A stretch of DNA of 64,000 nucleotides from Hymenolepis diminuta (Eukaryota; Platyhelminthes; Cestoda; Cyclophyllidea; Hymenolepididae). Positions 26,001 through 39,015 of the stretch are shown here, piece after piece. The position numbers and the translations under genes were made by a program. The DNA is taken from assembly GCA_900708905.1 (NCBI GenBank), contig CAADRB010000026.1, forward strand, positions 1,591,185-1,655,184, read 5' to 3'. Position 1 is the stretch's first letter, and each line of letters opens with the position of its first letter. The notes beneath the pieces are model-generated. The model worked only from the letters and a program-made list of their open reading frames with translations. It searched no databases and was not told where the DNA came from.

Positions 26001-29000
26001 GAGAAATAAGATGCATCATATTAAGCAGCAAATCACCATTTGGTAGCTTTTATGTTTTATAAAGTTAATCCTATTGATAGAATGAATTTTAAAAGTGACA
26101 TTATTTGTTGAACATTAATCTCTAATATTATAAAATTTTCAATTCCCCGAGGCATTAATTATATATACTGACCTTGAAAAGTTGTGTAGAATGACTAAGT
26201 CCACTTTGTTGCACAACGCTAAGAAATAATTCCTTGAAAATATATTCTTGTGTTGACATTTACGTAGCACAAAAAAAATGTGAGTGCAAACTTTCGGTTG
26301 GAAAACAAAGGCCAAATTTTTCTCTCTCCTTTGCTCAGAATTTCTGTTCCAAAACTCAAAATTTCATTCTGCATTGTAAATAATTAATTCTTCGGAATTT
26401 ATGGAATGAATATAGTTAAAAGTGAAACTTTAAGTTCGTCTTCCTATAGTCTAAAATTAATAAAGTGCAATCTGAATCATTAATCATAAAGTATTTTCCA
26501 GTGCACAAATTCAGGGACATTAATTTAAAATGCGGGTTTTTCTTTGATCCTTGTTTTTAATTTTTCCTGTTGATAGAATGGGATTATTATCAGTTATCGA
26601 TTGTAACATGTGCTTATAGAGTGCGCCGATGTTCTATAAAATCGCATTTTTAATATTTGTTTAAATCGTAAATTAAAACAATTAGATAGGCACGAATATC
26701 TGTCAACTTTTTGTCGGTTTAATATAAAGCTAAATGATTGAAATGCGCATTTTTGCTCGATTTGATATGTGTCTTTAACATAATATTGCCTTATTTTTTT
26801 CTGTATATCTGTAAAAAATGGTGAGTTCGTTGAATGTGTTACTAAATACAAACAGAAAATATGAGGATAGTATGAAATAATAAATTTAAACAAGGCTAGC
26901 AGAAATAATAAATCAAGAAATCCAGACCTCAGTAAAAGAATTTCGTGAAGCATCTCTTTCTCGGGAAGAAAATGGTAGCTAAGAAAGAAAATCGATTCGT
27001 TATTTCTAAAATAATGCTATTTAATCAATTCGTCCTCTGTGTATCATTTACTATTGGTCACCGTGCACGTCGGCCACGCCAGAGGTCACGGGTTTAATTT
27101 CCATTTACGTTCACCCGAATAGGAGAATTTCCAGCCATAATAGCAAAGTCTGACTACTGTGGACTGTGACGTAATTTGAGTCTCCCGCAAGAAAGGTTCT
27201 TTGACACCATCATCCACCCAAAATGGACTTGAAAATTATTACGAAAACGTAAAATGAAAATAAAAATTAAATTTTATCTAATATATTTATTCATTCATTA
27301 ATTCTATTAAGGATGTATATGCATAAACGGCTGCACTAGGAGAGTAGGATTTTGATAATAGATTTTGACTTCATACTTTCGAAAATGGAGAGATCATGAA
27401 AAGACATTTTTCAAAAATTAATTTTATTAAAAAGCACTCAAACGATCTTCTTATCCTTTCAGCAGAATAAAGAAATTGTATCACGTGTTTTACTTGTGTA
27501 TAAAATTTAATTCATCTCCTCACGCACCACCAAATATATTTGCCGGATAATTGCACACCATGAGCTTTTTCCTGAACTGTAATTATACAATCCTAATTAA
27601 ATTAGTCACAAATTAAAGGTCTATAGTAACTATCTGTTTGTAGATTAGAATCCTATCTTCGAAATTTAATACGTCCGATTGTAGAAATTATTATTTCAAT
27701 ATATATTACATCGTCTCCGATCAAACAACTTCGTTGAAGTTATGTAAATTTGCGACCAAACAATGTTTGGAAGCTGCAACGTAAGTAATATGGGATCTAC
27801 TTATACAATTATCTTTCTTTTCAGCAAAGCGCAAATGGAGAAGGTAATTCAAGCAGGAAAAGTTTGCATATTTGAACTGGATACACAGGGTGTAGAGCAG
27901 ATAAGGAAAATGGAAATTCATCCAATATGTGTCTTTATTCGTCCCAGAAGTTACGCTATTTTGGTAAGAAATAATAAGTATTTTATATCATTAAAAATTA
28001 TAATAAAATTAATATAAGAGAAACCGAAAAGAATCGAATTCATATGTCTGGTTTTTCGTCTAGCATATTTGATGTGGTGATTGCCTAGATACAGCTATTT
28101 CTAGTCGGTTGTTTGTAGAAGAAAAGTACCATAACTTTCATGAAACTAGCGACCACTTGCAATCAAGAAATGAAGCAAGGCTCTTCATCATTCAACTTGA
28201 CCAAAAGATCCCTTAACGAGCAAATAAATTTAAATGCTTCTATTTCGAGGACTGGGCTAAATAATTCCAAATTAAAACGCAGTAAAACATTTAAGAGTCA
28301 AAGTGTCTCAAAGATAAAATTACATTTTGTCTCTAATCCTATTAAAAATAAAATATTTGAGAATATTCACTTAGAATCTCCAGAGAACACCCACTAAATC
28401 CAAAAATTTGGAACAATAACAAGGCAGGTCAGTTCAAATTTTCAGCCACACATTCCCATCTCCGCCGTTGATTGGGTCAGTTTGCTTATATATTTATGGA
28501 ATTAATACCTTAATTGCTCAGAACTGGCAAACGAATGGTTGGTACATTTTAAGTAGCTTTTAAAATTTCCGTTATTATTTTATTAAACCAATTAACCATA
28601 TTCTTGATTAAGATAATAACAGTAGAGTACTGCAGTAGAAAGGCAGTTAGAATGCTGTATATACACACACGGAAATATAAATTGGGACAATCTGTCATTA
28701 ATTAAAAAAATATATTTTTGTGAATGAAAAGGGTAAATTAGAATGTTTTCCCATTACAAATGAAAGGGAAATTCAATTCTCATCTTTTAACCAGTCCGTC
28801 AGTAGAATAAATGAAAATGATATATTTATTAGTATTTACAGCTTTCTTAAAGTAAATCACATTTGTTAATTTATATTAAATAAGCAAAGTCTCAAAATAT
28901 TGCCCTTGAAGATCCCACAAGTTCCGCAATTTTCTGAGAATATTTTAATTGCAGAGTTTTATAACTGACGAGGATCAAATGTGAATGAGATAATCAAACG

Positions 29001-32000
29001 AAAGTAAAGCCTGGAGCTCTCCTAAATTATCATTTTATTCACCAAATCTATAAATGTCTTAATTCAAACGATCATTTTATACCCCTTAAAGAGAAATGAA
29101 AATCAAATTTATGAGAGAGATTTCTTGGCACTCACTACTCTCATTCTAAGAAAAAAAGCTTAAATACCAACTTGAAAATGAAAAAAAACAACTTTCGAAT
29201 TTCCATCTGCAAATTAAAAGTTTTGGTAATTGAATTTAACTTCTTCAGTGCTTTCACGTTTAGATTTAAAAAAAGAATGAATTATCAAAATATTGTTATT
29301 ACTCGTAAGCCTTTTGCATAAAAACACCTTTTTAGAAGCCCTTGCTTTAAACTAATCAATTGAATTTATTTTTGCGCCAAGTTGAAACTAAAAGCTACAG
29401 TAGGCAATTGTGTTCAGCTTGGTTCCGCGGTCTGTCAACATGAATTTAATTATACTTGCATAAAAAAATGGAGGACTGCAACTTTCGTTAAAATTTTTCC
29501 ACTAATTTTCCATTTAATAAGCCACAATATAAAGATTTAATAATTAATTTGATGTTTCAATAACTTTTTTTCCATTTTATTAGAGAGTCGTGTCACAAAT
29601 TTTAGCAACGAATAACATTAAAAGTTACGTGCTAATGCATAATAAGTTTTAAATAATAGAGGCCATCAATAATCAAATCTTTTATTGGAAAGGTCAACTT
29701 AGAGATCAAATGTTATTAAATTAATCGTTTTAAGATCATTCACTTAACATGTGGTAATTTTGAGCATCAAAGGAGAATACTAAATATGTTTTAATGAAGA
29801 ACATTGTAAATCACTTCGGATAAACGCAGACTCTTAAAAAATTTCATCAAAATAAAATTGAATAACCTTATTAATTCCTGGAGGTTTTGAAGCAGGTCAT
29901 CATAAATAATGATTTATTGTAAAAATATCGTGGACGGACAAAATTTTTAAGGAAAGAAATTTTAAAAAATAGTGTTAAATATATTGCATTGTGTTTGTAT
30001 TTAACCATTTAAATTAGTTACTATGCCAATGAAAATATATTTTAACAAATAATTGACCGTTAGACTTTAATATAATGTTCCACATTATGTAATATTAAAT
30101 GATATTGAGCGGTTAAATTTAGAAAAAACTGGTCATAATGGCGTTGAAATTAAGAGATTTAAAATATGTTTAAAATTCAGGATGTTTTAGATTGAAAACG
30201 TAACTTTTTAATATTCAGATGGCCTTCAAAGTGGCTAATAAAGTATGTCTTTGAGGTCAAAGTACTCAAAAGTACGTAAGGTTAAAATTTTCTGTGTGGG
30301 TCAATTAACAAACTGTCCGCGTTCCATAACTTGGTTATTCATTATTAGCAAAGTAGTTTGAACATTACAATTTTAAGTAGAAGAAAGCAAATGAAATCGG
30401 TTAACGAAAAGTCCGACGAATAATTGATGGAGGGGATCAAAATTCACTCTGAGTGTCAAGTTGAAGATTTTTGAATTTGATTTTTTGAATATATACTAAA
30501 TGGGTACTTCATGTACCATTTTCATGATTTGCCACCTGGATTGGAGCAAATTTTTATCTACGATGACCAGTGCTTCATGGCCGATTTTAAACTTAATGGT
30601 CGGTCATGTACTTTATTTTATTTTTTTCTATTGGTTGAGAAGTCAAATCGATTTTAATAGATATACAGTAGCCGTCCTTAAAATAGCAAAGTTAGGAGAA
30701 CCCAAAAAAACGAATAATAAATCATATTTTTAGGAAAAAAGACTTCGAACCCATTCTGTTGAATCCGAAGAACACATTCTTCAACGACTTGCAATTGCCC
30801 ATCATGAAATGCAGTATGGTAGGTTTTGAAATACTCAACTTATGTCCGTAGTTAAAAAACAGTTCATAACTTAAACGAAATTATCAATTTTGTAGCTTTG
30901 GACGAAGAAATTTTCAATAAAGTTGTAACGAATGAGAATCTTGATGCTGCTGTCAGAGAGATAGAATTTCTCCTCCAACAGGTCTGTTGGTCTATTTATA
31001 ACTCCTGATTATATGTTTTTAAAATGGTAAGGAACAGCGGTTTTGAGGTTTAGAACATCAAAGTCTCCTTTAACGATCAATGATTTTTTATCTCGCTCCA
31101 AAAGTAGTGTAAATTATTATTTATTAATTATTTATTTATTTATTAATATCTAATATAAGAGCAGGGGATCAAAAATTTTAGATATTGCTTCGATAGTTAT
31201 TAGGTATTTTTAAAAATTACCTTTAATATCCATATGAGGAATGATATTCATATATTTTCATACTAATAATTGCAAATGAATCTTTGATAAATCAGAAAGT
31301 TTAATATATTGTGTGGATTTTGGAAACTGCTTAAGATAATGGGGAGATATAAAATGAATTGAAGTGGTATGACGGACCATCTTAATTGAAATATCAGTAA
31401 ATGAGCAGTGGAGGTTATGAATATAAATTTGTTCTACATTGCAGACGATGAGAGGGAAAATTAGAATTGTGAAACGGATTTGCGAAACTGGTTCAGGTTA
31501 AAAGCATGGCATATTTAGTGAAAAGTTGGGAGTTGATTAATATGTAAGCTGGAAGTAAATGAACTGCCAATTACTGTTTGAAGTCTTGGACACTACGAAA
31601 ATTCTTCCAATTTTCCGAAGACATTTAAAATGAAAGACAGAAGATAACCAAATTAAATGTTTTTTGTAAATGAAGTTCACTCTCAAATGGCAAACGTTTT
31701 AAAAATCTATTTTCAAATTTACTGAGTCTGCTATCTATTTAAATGGTGCAAAAATTTACAATTAAAGGATCGATTTATCGAACAGAATAAACAAGTCAAA
31801 AGTTTGTAGCACAAGATCATTTCTTATTAAATCAATAGGAAGTATTTTTTTAATTTCAAAACCTTGATAGAGACGCAGCAAATCTCAATAATTAGTTGAA
31901 TTTTATCATCATAATAAAAATAAAATTATGTGAAACAGTTAAAAAGACATTTTTCCACTCACCTTTAAGCACTTTGACGTTTGGACTATAAGATGAAGAG

Positions 32001-32417
32001 TAACCTCGTTTTGAAGGTAATAATTTCCAGGTTTCTGCATCAAAACAAAATTTTTTCCAACTTATATTTGTTTGGTTTTAAATAGAGGCCGCTGTTTGCA
32101 ATGGCGCTTATTTATTTCCGTTTCATGATAAATTTTAATTTGCACTACAAATGTCTATTCAATAAGTATAAGAGAATAGAAATTTTACGAAGGAAGAAAT
32201 TTTTCGTATTAATCTTGGTTAGTATCATCATTTTTTGTTCATTTCGGCTCTTGAGAATCATGAAACGAATTGTAGTTAATGATTGTTATTGAATAATTTA
32301 AGTAGATACCGAATATCAAATTCGAATCTGAGTTTTATATAAACTAATATTCCAATGTTCTTTCAGGACGAACGCCTGCAATACCTTTTCAATAATCCAT
32401 GGAAAAGCAACAAATGA
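22964..32417 (+). CDS. GUK1: Guanylate kinase (GMP kinase), complete, 8 exons
   Basis: Predicted to phosphorylate GMP to GDP with ATP in the cytosol, feeding GTP and dGTP synthesis. Eight exons join with consistent phases (1,1,1,2,0,1,0) into 681 nt, about 226 residues, slightly longer than the usual roughly 200 because of an N-terminal extension. Visible motifs: P-loop GPSGSGKS (residues 34-41), GMP-binding SHTTRPRR (60-67), DYIFVT after Asp75, the FSGNYYGTS segment (99-107), ELDTQGV (124-130), the lid helix region (154-172), and a C-terminal stretch resembling the NDDLDKAY region of the family (NENLDAAV). All introns are GT-AG. The start is ATG at 22964, the only nearby ATG in frame with the P-loop exon; exon 1 itself lacks family similarity and is the least certain part. 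Intron 2 carries an LTR-like insertion. The intact P-loop separates it from the MAGUK domain further right. Confidence 0.93.
23721..23840 (+). CDS. GUK1: GUK1 exon 2 (P-loop)
   Basis: Acceptor TTCGTTAG precedes the exon and donor GTAGGT follows it. It encodes residues 21-60, including the ATP-binding loop GPSGSGKS, and ends inside the conserved SHTTR motif. Confidence 0.95.
23880..24890 (+). mobile_element. LTR-like repeat L3 in GUK1 intron 2 (with assembly gap)
   Basis: Begins with GGGCCACCAGACTGTTGAGA, about 40 bp after the exon 2 donor, and ends near GGGATTCATCCTTCAG. Homologous to L2 over its whole length. It contains ATTTATAATCGAGACTTTGG, a TATA-like stretch at the same place as TTATATAAG in L5. 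A 187-base run of N lies inside, flanked by two identical 251-bp segments, so the true element is probably about 570 bp. Confidence 0.75.
24165..24351. other. Assembly gap (187 N)
   Basis: A run of N. The 251 bases before it (23914-24164) and after it (24352-24602) read identically, so the gap probably marks an overlap that was not merged rather than missing sequence. Confidence 0.98.
25005..25046 (+). CDS. GUK1: GUK1 exon 3 (GMP-binding arginines)
   Basis: A 42-nt micro-exon between acceptor CATTTTAG and donor GTAGGC. It encodes TTRPRRPNEIEGK, the conserved segment that contacts GMP. Phase 1 at both ends fits its neighbours. Confidence 0.92.
25152..25248 (+). CDS. GUK1: GUK1 exon 4
   Basis: Acceptor TGTATTTCAG, donor GTGAGA. 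It encodes the GMP-binding lobe from DYIFVTKEQF through the FSGNYYGT segment that most guanylate kinases carry. Confidence 0.94.
27040..27235 (+). repeat. Possible tRNA-derived SINE remnant in GUK1 intron 4
   Basis: AGGTCACGGGTTTAATTTCC (27083-27102) resembles a tRNA T-arm/B box, in a stretch of higher GC than its surroundings. The A box is not clear. It shares the GGTCACG core with the segment at 58210. Confidence 0.25.
27825..27963 (+). CDS. GUK1: GUK1 exon 5
   Basis: Acceptor TTTCTTTTCAG, donor GTAAGA. It completes the YGTS motif and encodes the central strand ELDTQGV and the ICVFIRPRS strand of the core. Confidence 0.94.
30734..30818 (+). CDS. GUK1: GUK1 exon 6 (lid)
   Basis: Acceptor ATTTTTAG, donor GTAGGT. 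It encodes the lid region EKRLRTHSVESEEHILQRL followed by AIAHHEMQY. The family's Arg in the RGTExEE lid motif is replaced by His160. Confidence 0.92.
30896..30981 (+). CDS. GUK1: GUK1 exon 7
   Basis: Acceptor CAATTTTGTAG, donor GTCTGT. It encodes LDEEIFNKVVTNENLDAAV and the final helix EIEFLLQQ, matching the family's Asn-Asp/Glu-x-Leu-Asp segment. Confidence 0.9.
32367..32417 (+). CDS. GUK1: GUK1 exon 8 (stop)
   Basis: Acceptor GTTCTTTCAG leads into DERLQYLFNNPWKSNK and a TGA stop at 32415-32417. This tail goes beyond the usual guanylate kinase end and is not conserved. Confidence 0.82.
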   Translation, partial: DERLQYLFNNPWKSNK

Positions 32418-32471
32418 CTTATCAGGAGCTGACTTACATATACTCAACCTTATTGAGCAAACCATATTGTA

Positions 32472-32477
32472 AATAAA
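32472..32477 (+). terminator. AATAAA poly(A) signal of GUK1
   Basis: AATAAA lies 55 bp after the GUK1 stop codon, a normal place for the cleavage and polyadenylation signal. In such an AT-rich sequence the hexamer also occurs by chance. Confidence 0.55.
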
Positions 32478-32854
32478 ATTATCAAAATGACACTTTTCTT
32501 TTGTAATTGGGACGATAGTTTTAAACTCATTTAAAATCCTTAAATACGGCCATATTTGTTTAATGAGATGTAATATAAATGAAAAATGAAAAAAACGCGA
32601 TAACTAATTAAGTTGATGAAGACACCACTGTTTTGAAAGATTGATCGAAACTGTTTATTAATATCTAACTTTAATTCTAAGACGCTTTAGTGACAATGCA
32701 GAGGCAATTAATTTCTCTATTATGATAATATCTTTTACGATCTGCAAGTCGATATTTCAACCAATAGCAGGAAGAGCACGGATTCCCGTCGATATGGTAA
32801 AGACTTATTACAGTTTAAATCAAACATTATAGAGTATAAGGTAAATCATATTAG

Positions 32855-33265
32855 TTTAAAGGATGAATCCCTACGCCTTTCCAAAATTTTCATCTTGGCC
32901 ATCAATAATCTCTAAGACCGAATTATCCCAACCTCCTAGTGGCGCTGGGAGTGGTTGATCCTGCTGCAACCTCAAGTTCTCTGTTGAGAACTATCATGCG
33001 TCCTCAGGTGGTTTATTTTAATAAGCCGGAAAAGCCTATTAGTTGGTGCTCAAATGAGCCTTGCTAGTGTTCACTTATCGTACCCTTCTCTACGAAACTA
33101 TGCAAAGTCTCATTTTTATGAGCACACTTGTCATTTATCGGCTCCTACGCTTCTCTGACCCTCATCTCTCTCTTACTATCTCGACTCCTCATCTTGATGT
33201 CAATAAATCAATTTTGGCAGTCTGTATAAACAATTCAAGGGATAAGCGTTATCTTCAACAATGAT
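32855..33265 (-). mobile_element. LTR-like repeat L4 (diverged)
   Basis: Shares TAAAGGATGAATCC and the block TCCTCAGGTGGTTTATTTTA...CCGGAAAAGCC with L2, at the same relative positions and orientation. The rest is more diverged. It lies 0.4 kb past the GUK1 stop. Confidence 0.5.
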
Positions 33266-36200
33266 AGGGCAATATAAAATTAATATTAGTTTTATCAAAG
33301 AAAAATATTTAGTTATTTTATAAAATTATATTTTCTCCCTAGCAGTATCCTTTACGTCACAAAGGATGAAAACAATGAACTTAAATTCTGGATTTTAAAT
33401 CAACAAGTCGAAAATTTGTTCCGCAATTTCAAGTATTTAATAAATAGAAAGTAGTTCTAAGAAAATATGTGATTCTTATACAACTATTACAGAATAATTA
33501 AGTTTACTTTTGTTATTTTACATGAAATTTCATTTTAGCTATTTAATTTTAATGGAAAGTAAAAACTCCCGAAAAAAGCGTGTTTCCATGCCTCCTACTA
33601 AAGTGCACAAAAAGGAAAGTCTGTTTTCTCCAAATATTGTATTTCAGAGAGTGGCCTTGAATATTTGAAGGTCATAATAAAACTGCCAACCAACGGCAAC
33701 TAAACTCGAGCAGTGACTGCAAACTTTACAATTTGGTGGAATTTATTTTAAACTAACTTTGTTTAATAGTGCTCAAATAGCAGTTAGTATCACTATTATA
33801 TTAAACCTTAACGATTATTTGTTTTTATAAAAATACTTTGCTTATTTTAAAGCAAAATTAAGTTAAACGGCTCATTTGCAAAAGCATAACAAAGCAGTAA
33901 ATTAAAAACTTAATTTCAATATTAAGATCCTCAAATTTCACCTTTTCCTCATCTCAGTAAAAGCTATTTTGAAAGAATGAAATTCCTTCAGTACTTCTCT
34001 GCTATTTTTATCCTTATTTACTAATTTTACTTATTTTACAAAGTAAAAAGTTACTTAACGCTTTGCAAACCCCACTAAAAGGCAAAATAGCATTTTTGCA
34101 CACATTTTCAGTTAATTAAACCAATCATTTAAGGGTGTATTACATTATTCATCGCAGGTGAGAGTTCAAAATTTACTAATTCTGCACCATCAACGTTAGT
34201 AAAACTGGTGAAATATTTAGGAAAACAAAAATAAAAGAACATTTTTTAACGTTAATTAAGTCAGTTTGACTGTTGTGTAATATTTGAATAATTTACTAAC
34301 TGATTACTTAAATTATACACCACATTCCTGGAAGTTAAGCCACACTAAATTACTAGTGAATATGGTAATTTAGAAATAATAGAAATTTTACATATTTAAA
34401 ATCAGTTTATTGAAATAGTGATTACTTTCACCTCCGAATTCAAAATCGCTAAGTCATTGAAAGCGCATAATATTGGATCCGAAACTAATTACAATTCCAG
34501 ATTCATTCATTCAATCGTTGTAACATTATCTCGCAACCAGATCTTTTCATGCCTTCGGAGCACTTTGCAATGCATGTTGGAGTTTTGTTAATATAACGCT
34601 CAGTTCTGTAGTGTTTTCTTTCACTGAACATCTGTTAAATCAGATTTAAATCATTTAATCCAATTCAATTGGTGCAATAAAACACTCAAACTTATTTGGT
34701 ACTAAACTTCCTGAGAAAAGAGCTCAATTTCTTAAAGTTACTGCTCCTGCATAAATCAGCTATTCACACTTATTTTGTAACTTAGCCAAGCGAAGTATTG
34801 AACATCCATCATCTGCATTATTAATGCATCTTTGATCGCCCTTTCAAAATATCCACCTTACGAAGCTTTCGAATACATAGTTTTAAATGGAAATTGCTTT
34901 GTTTTAGTAAGGATGTTACTTTACCACTTTGACCTTTTTTCCGCTGAGCCAAGCAAATTGGCCTCATTTATCACCTCCTTCACATTCATTGATGAGCCGA
35001 GTTAAAAAGAGACATTTATAATCGATTTTCTGATCGCTACCTCGAAGCAAATTGGGTCGTGGCCGCTAATAAAGATTGTCTGCAGTAATTAATTACAATT
35101 TTGTATAATTAGGATAAATCAGTTTTCATTAAAATTAATTGTTGCGCATAATTTTCATCAATTTAGACATTTAGAAACTCCAATGGCTAGTAAAATTATG
35201 TACAAATTTTTATCCGCCTTTCTTTTTATTTCACACCATCCTATTTCTTATATAATTAAAATTATTTAAACACTTTTTTGGCAAAATTTTGTAATTTTGC
35301 ACTTAATGAATAAATAATAACTGGATATTATTAGGAACAAAATATTGCCGGAATGGAGGAATGGATTTAAAAAATTTATCAATTTCGATTTAGTGAATTC
35401 AAATTTATCACAAATTCTATTCATCAAATTGACCATTTCTTGTCAGTTATTACTACAATTTGCATATTTGTTAAAATGCGCTGAATTCCAGGGTCGTTGC
35501 TTCGCAGAATGTTGGAGCAAAGCCTACTATTAAGGCAATTACGTGTTATTAATGTGTCCTGGCGCTTGTTGCTATTTTGGATGCTAATAAGCTTATAAAA
35601 TTTGTAATTTTATATCCTCCAATGCACTTTCATAAATACGTAAATTTGACATCCAATTTATTCAAATCAGCCCGATGCACAGAAATTGTGTTATATTTTT
35701 ATTAATATATTACCAGAAAAAAATTGTAAGAATATTATTAATTAAGTTCAACATCTCATTTCCAACATTTTAAGACTTTAGATTGTTGAATATCGTGTAG
35801 AATCGTTTGCCTTCTCAACCGTTGGAGGAAAAATGAATTAAGGCGCTAAGATCGACATCTTTTTATTAAATAATGGCTGTCAATAACCACCGAATAGCGC
35901 AAACAAGCATTTGGGGAATTTTTGAACGCAAACTGCCCATTCCGAAAATGTTATTAAACCGAGTACTAAAACCAAATGAAGACCCTTCACTACCTCTGTA
36001 TTTCATAAGTTTTCGGGCTTCATCTTACCTGAAGTATTTTAAATTTTTGTATTAATGACGGTAATAGTGAACTATGACATTTTGTTGGGTCCATTTGGTT
36101 AAAAAATGATCAGTTTATATGAGATCTATATATGAAAAGTATTGCGGTTACTGAATAAGGAAGAAGACAAAATATAAGGGTCGGTTGAAACGCCACAAAT

Positions 36201-38559
36201 CAGAATATCATTCTTAATATTGATACCGGATTCAGTGTGGACCTCTTCAAAAGATCGTTTGAAATTTCAGTAGTCTGTTTTCTTCCGGTTGAGAGGGGAA
36301 TTCATAATTCTGTCCCTTTTTCACGCTATTTCCCTGCTGATTTATCTACTCCAAATAAAATATCATCCCTCTAGTAGTAATAAACGGACACATATAGGAC
36401 AATGACTGCTCGCAATATGTCCTTAAAATTAATAGTGTTAGAAATTAAAATCTTGAAAATTTATTTGATAAAATGAAATCGGTTATGAGGTTTTCATAGT
36501 TTTCATAGTAACTTATTAAAATTACCAGTTCCATATGAAAATTTTTTTATATCTAATGCTCTTATAATAGTTGCATTAACAAAATTCATCAATGTCATTT
36601 TGAATATATTCAATTCCTAATTTGTAAAGGAATTAAGTCAAAGTACAGCAGACTATTTATTAAAAAATGTAACCTGATAAGTGGATGCCTGAGGCGTTAG
36701 AAGTAGATTTATTCTCCCGCAATTCTTAGAGTGTATAGATTTTCTCCGAATTCCAGAGCACATTGACCATTTTCAGGATGCTTGCGCGAGAATCTCTATT
36801 TAGAGATTCTCATGAATAATCTATAAAGCTTGGAAGTCTTGCAATACACGAGTCCATAAATAAAATCCTCGGATAACTATATCGCTATATTTGCGCTGCG
36901 TTTTTATAAGCAGGTTTGTTATGAGAATGAGCAATGTAGTGCTAGAGGAGCTCTGGCACAGAAATCACAGCCCAAAGATTAAAAGGATCGGCTTAAATAT
37001 GACTCCACTTCTATAAAAAGAGCAGAGACAGGCGTCTTTAGGATATTTATGTTTGGGAAAAAGGATGAATGCGATGTCCCTGAAAAAAATAATTAATAAT
37101 AATAGTAATTAACATAGTAAAGCTAAAAATGATGGTGGTGGATAAAGTGTAGCAGTGCATTTATCAGTATACTGATCCAGAAATACATCATAGACTTGAA
37201 GAAGAGAAGGTGATTTGAATCAGGAAGTGAAATTAACCTGCTACTGGTGAGCTAGACGAAATATTATTATTAATGATAGACATAGAAGCTCTTAATTTTA
37301 AATTGGAATCTAATAATATTAAAATAAACTCAAGTTTAATGTGGAATCAATAGTACAAAACTTTTTAACACCATCTTCACCTTGCAAACTGAGCTTTGCC
37401 GTCATCTTTACCAACTTTAACAGCGATGGATTGCTTTTTATTTAAGACTATGGTGCGTTTTGTGCGAATATGCGTTTGAAATGGAATGGAACTTCGGTTT
37501 CTCTCCGCCATGTAAGCTCTGGTCAGGCAGCAATTTTCTGACGACTTGATCATAATATTTGGTCACGTGCGTGTAGAGAGCAATGATATTGGTTATATGG
37601 CTTTATTATCACCAATGGAAGAACAAAATAATTATAGATTGTAATCCTAAGAAAGCAGTTGCTGACTGGAAACAAAAATAGTTAATTTCAAAATTTTCAT
37701 ACCGCTCATCCTTTATTTACTTGGCATAAGTCACTGCAAAATGAAGGATCTTACCAATTTAAATCAAATGATCTGGTCACTAGGTTTCCGTCTGAATACA
37801 TTTCTGTCCCGTCCTACGCTTATTTACCGATTGACTGTAATGGGAGCTCGATAATTTTATCTCAGAACCTGTTTCTGCTAACAGAAGCTCCGGTTAACCA
37901 CCAGCAGAGTATCACAAATTCACCAAAAATCCACCTATAATTCACCTGAAAATGGGTAAATTATTTATTCATTTACTACCTTCGTAAATTAAACATTTAA
38001 AATTTTGTTAATTTACTACAATTTTAGTTATTTTTCAGAACCTGTGATTATTTATTACTTAATATATAAATAAGTAATAATGCAATCTTATTTCATTTAA
38101 ATGCAACTAAATATGCTTCGATATGTGAGCTCTTTTAAAGCCACCGCCTTCGGCAGTAATTTGGTCGGTCAGATAGGGTCTTTAGATTCTACCATAAGTT
38201 TGGTACAGTCAACTGCACTGACTAAATATAATTTAATAATAAATAAATTACGCAAATTTATAAATACAATTTTAATATAATAATAAATTTAGTTCACAGA
38301 TTGAAAAAAATACAAATCAGATAACTTAACATAAGTTTGCATATTTCATTAATTAGGAGTCTTATTTATGATAATCTGCCCAAATTCAGGTATATTATTT
38401 ATCATTTTCCTCTTGGCACAGCAAAAATAACCCTCACAAGCGTTAATAATGAAAGAAAAAGAATTCAATTTGTAATGGCCTATAGTTCGATCTCGATCAT
38501 CTGATTCCCACGTTTATTGGTGAGATTATTGCCATGGCGTCCAGTGCGAATGACCTTGC
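33266..38559. other. Intergenic stretch, no gene seen
   Basis: AT-rich sequence without a supported exon. Slightly higher-GC pieces near 36900-37070 and 37370-37600 may be old repeats, but I could not match them to anything. Confidence 0.55.
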
Positions 38560-39015
38560 TGCTACTATTATTATTGGAATAGCTAACGACAGCAACAACA
38601 GTTTCAAAATTTGAGCACAAAGAGTTGCGTAGGCCAACGCGTATTGAATAAATCACGAGGGGAACTCGGCCAAGTTAGAAAGACGAGGGAGGAAGGGGAA
38701 TGAGGAGAGGTTTAGGAGCAGGTGAATGACAAGGGCATGTCTGCTCGTGTGTGAGTGGAAATACAAAGGCAGCTTATATAAGTCATTTGGGTAAGCACGC
38801 ACGTGAGGTATGAAAACAGGCGTACTTTCAAACGAAACGACACAGTTATAGAAAAAAATGAGAACTAATAGACTTGTCTAGATATAACAGATAAGGGTGA
38901 GTCATAGAGACGTAAAGATATCACTGCGCCTTCGTGAGCGAAAATTCGAAATATCTTCACAGAGGATATAAATAAAGAGCAATTTTAGGAATCCGCAGAG
39001 GGTCACCCTTTAATC
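38560..39015 (+). mobile_element. LTR-like repeat L5
   Basis: Contains CACAAAGAGTTGCGTAGGCC, CTTATATAAGTCATTTGGGT, CAGTTATAGAAAAAAATGAG, CAGATAAGGGTGAGTCATAG, CTTCGTGAGCGAAAATTCGA and AATAAAGAGCAATTTTAGGA, in the same order as L1. The TATA-like block would suit an LTR promoter. No internal retrotransposon genes are next to it. Confidence 0.6.

Noticed and set aside
26594..26953. 119-codon hydrophobic frame on the - strand in GUK1 intron 4
   Set aside because: AT-rich composition alone gives Phe/Leu/Ile-rich frames; no domain, splice or family support.
28140..28397. 85-codon + strand frame in GUK1 intron 5
   Set aside because: Polar but unlike any guanylate kinase, and the flanking exons join correctly without it.
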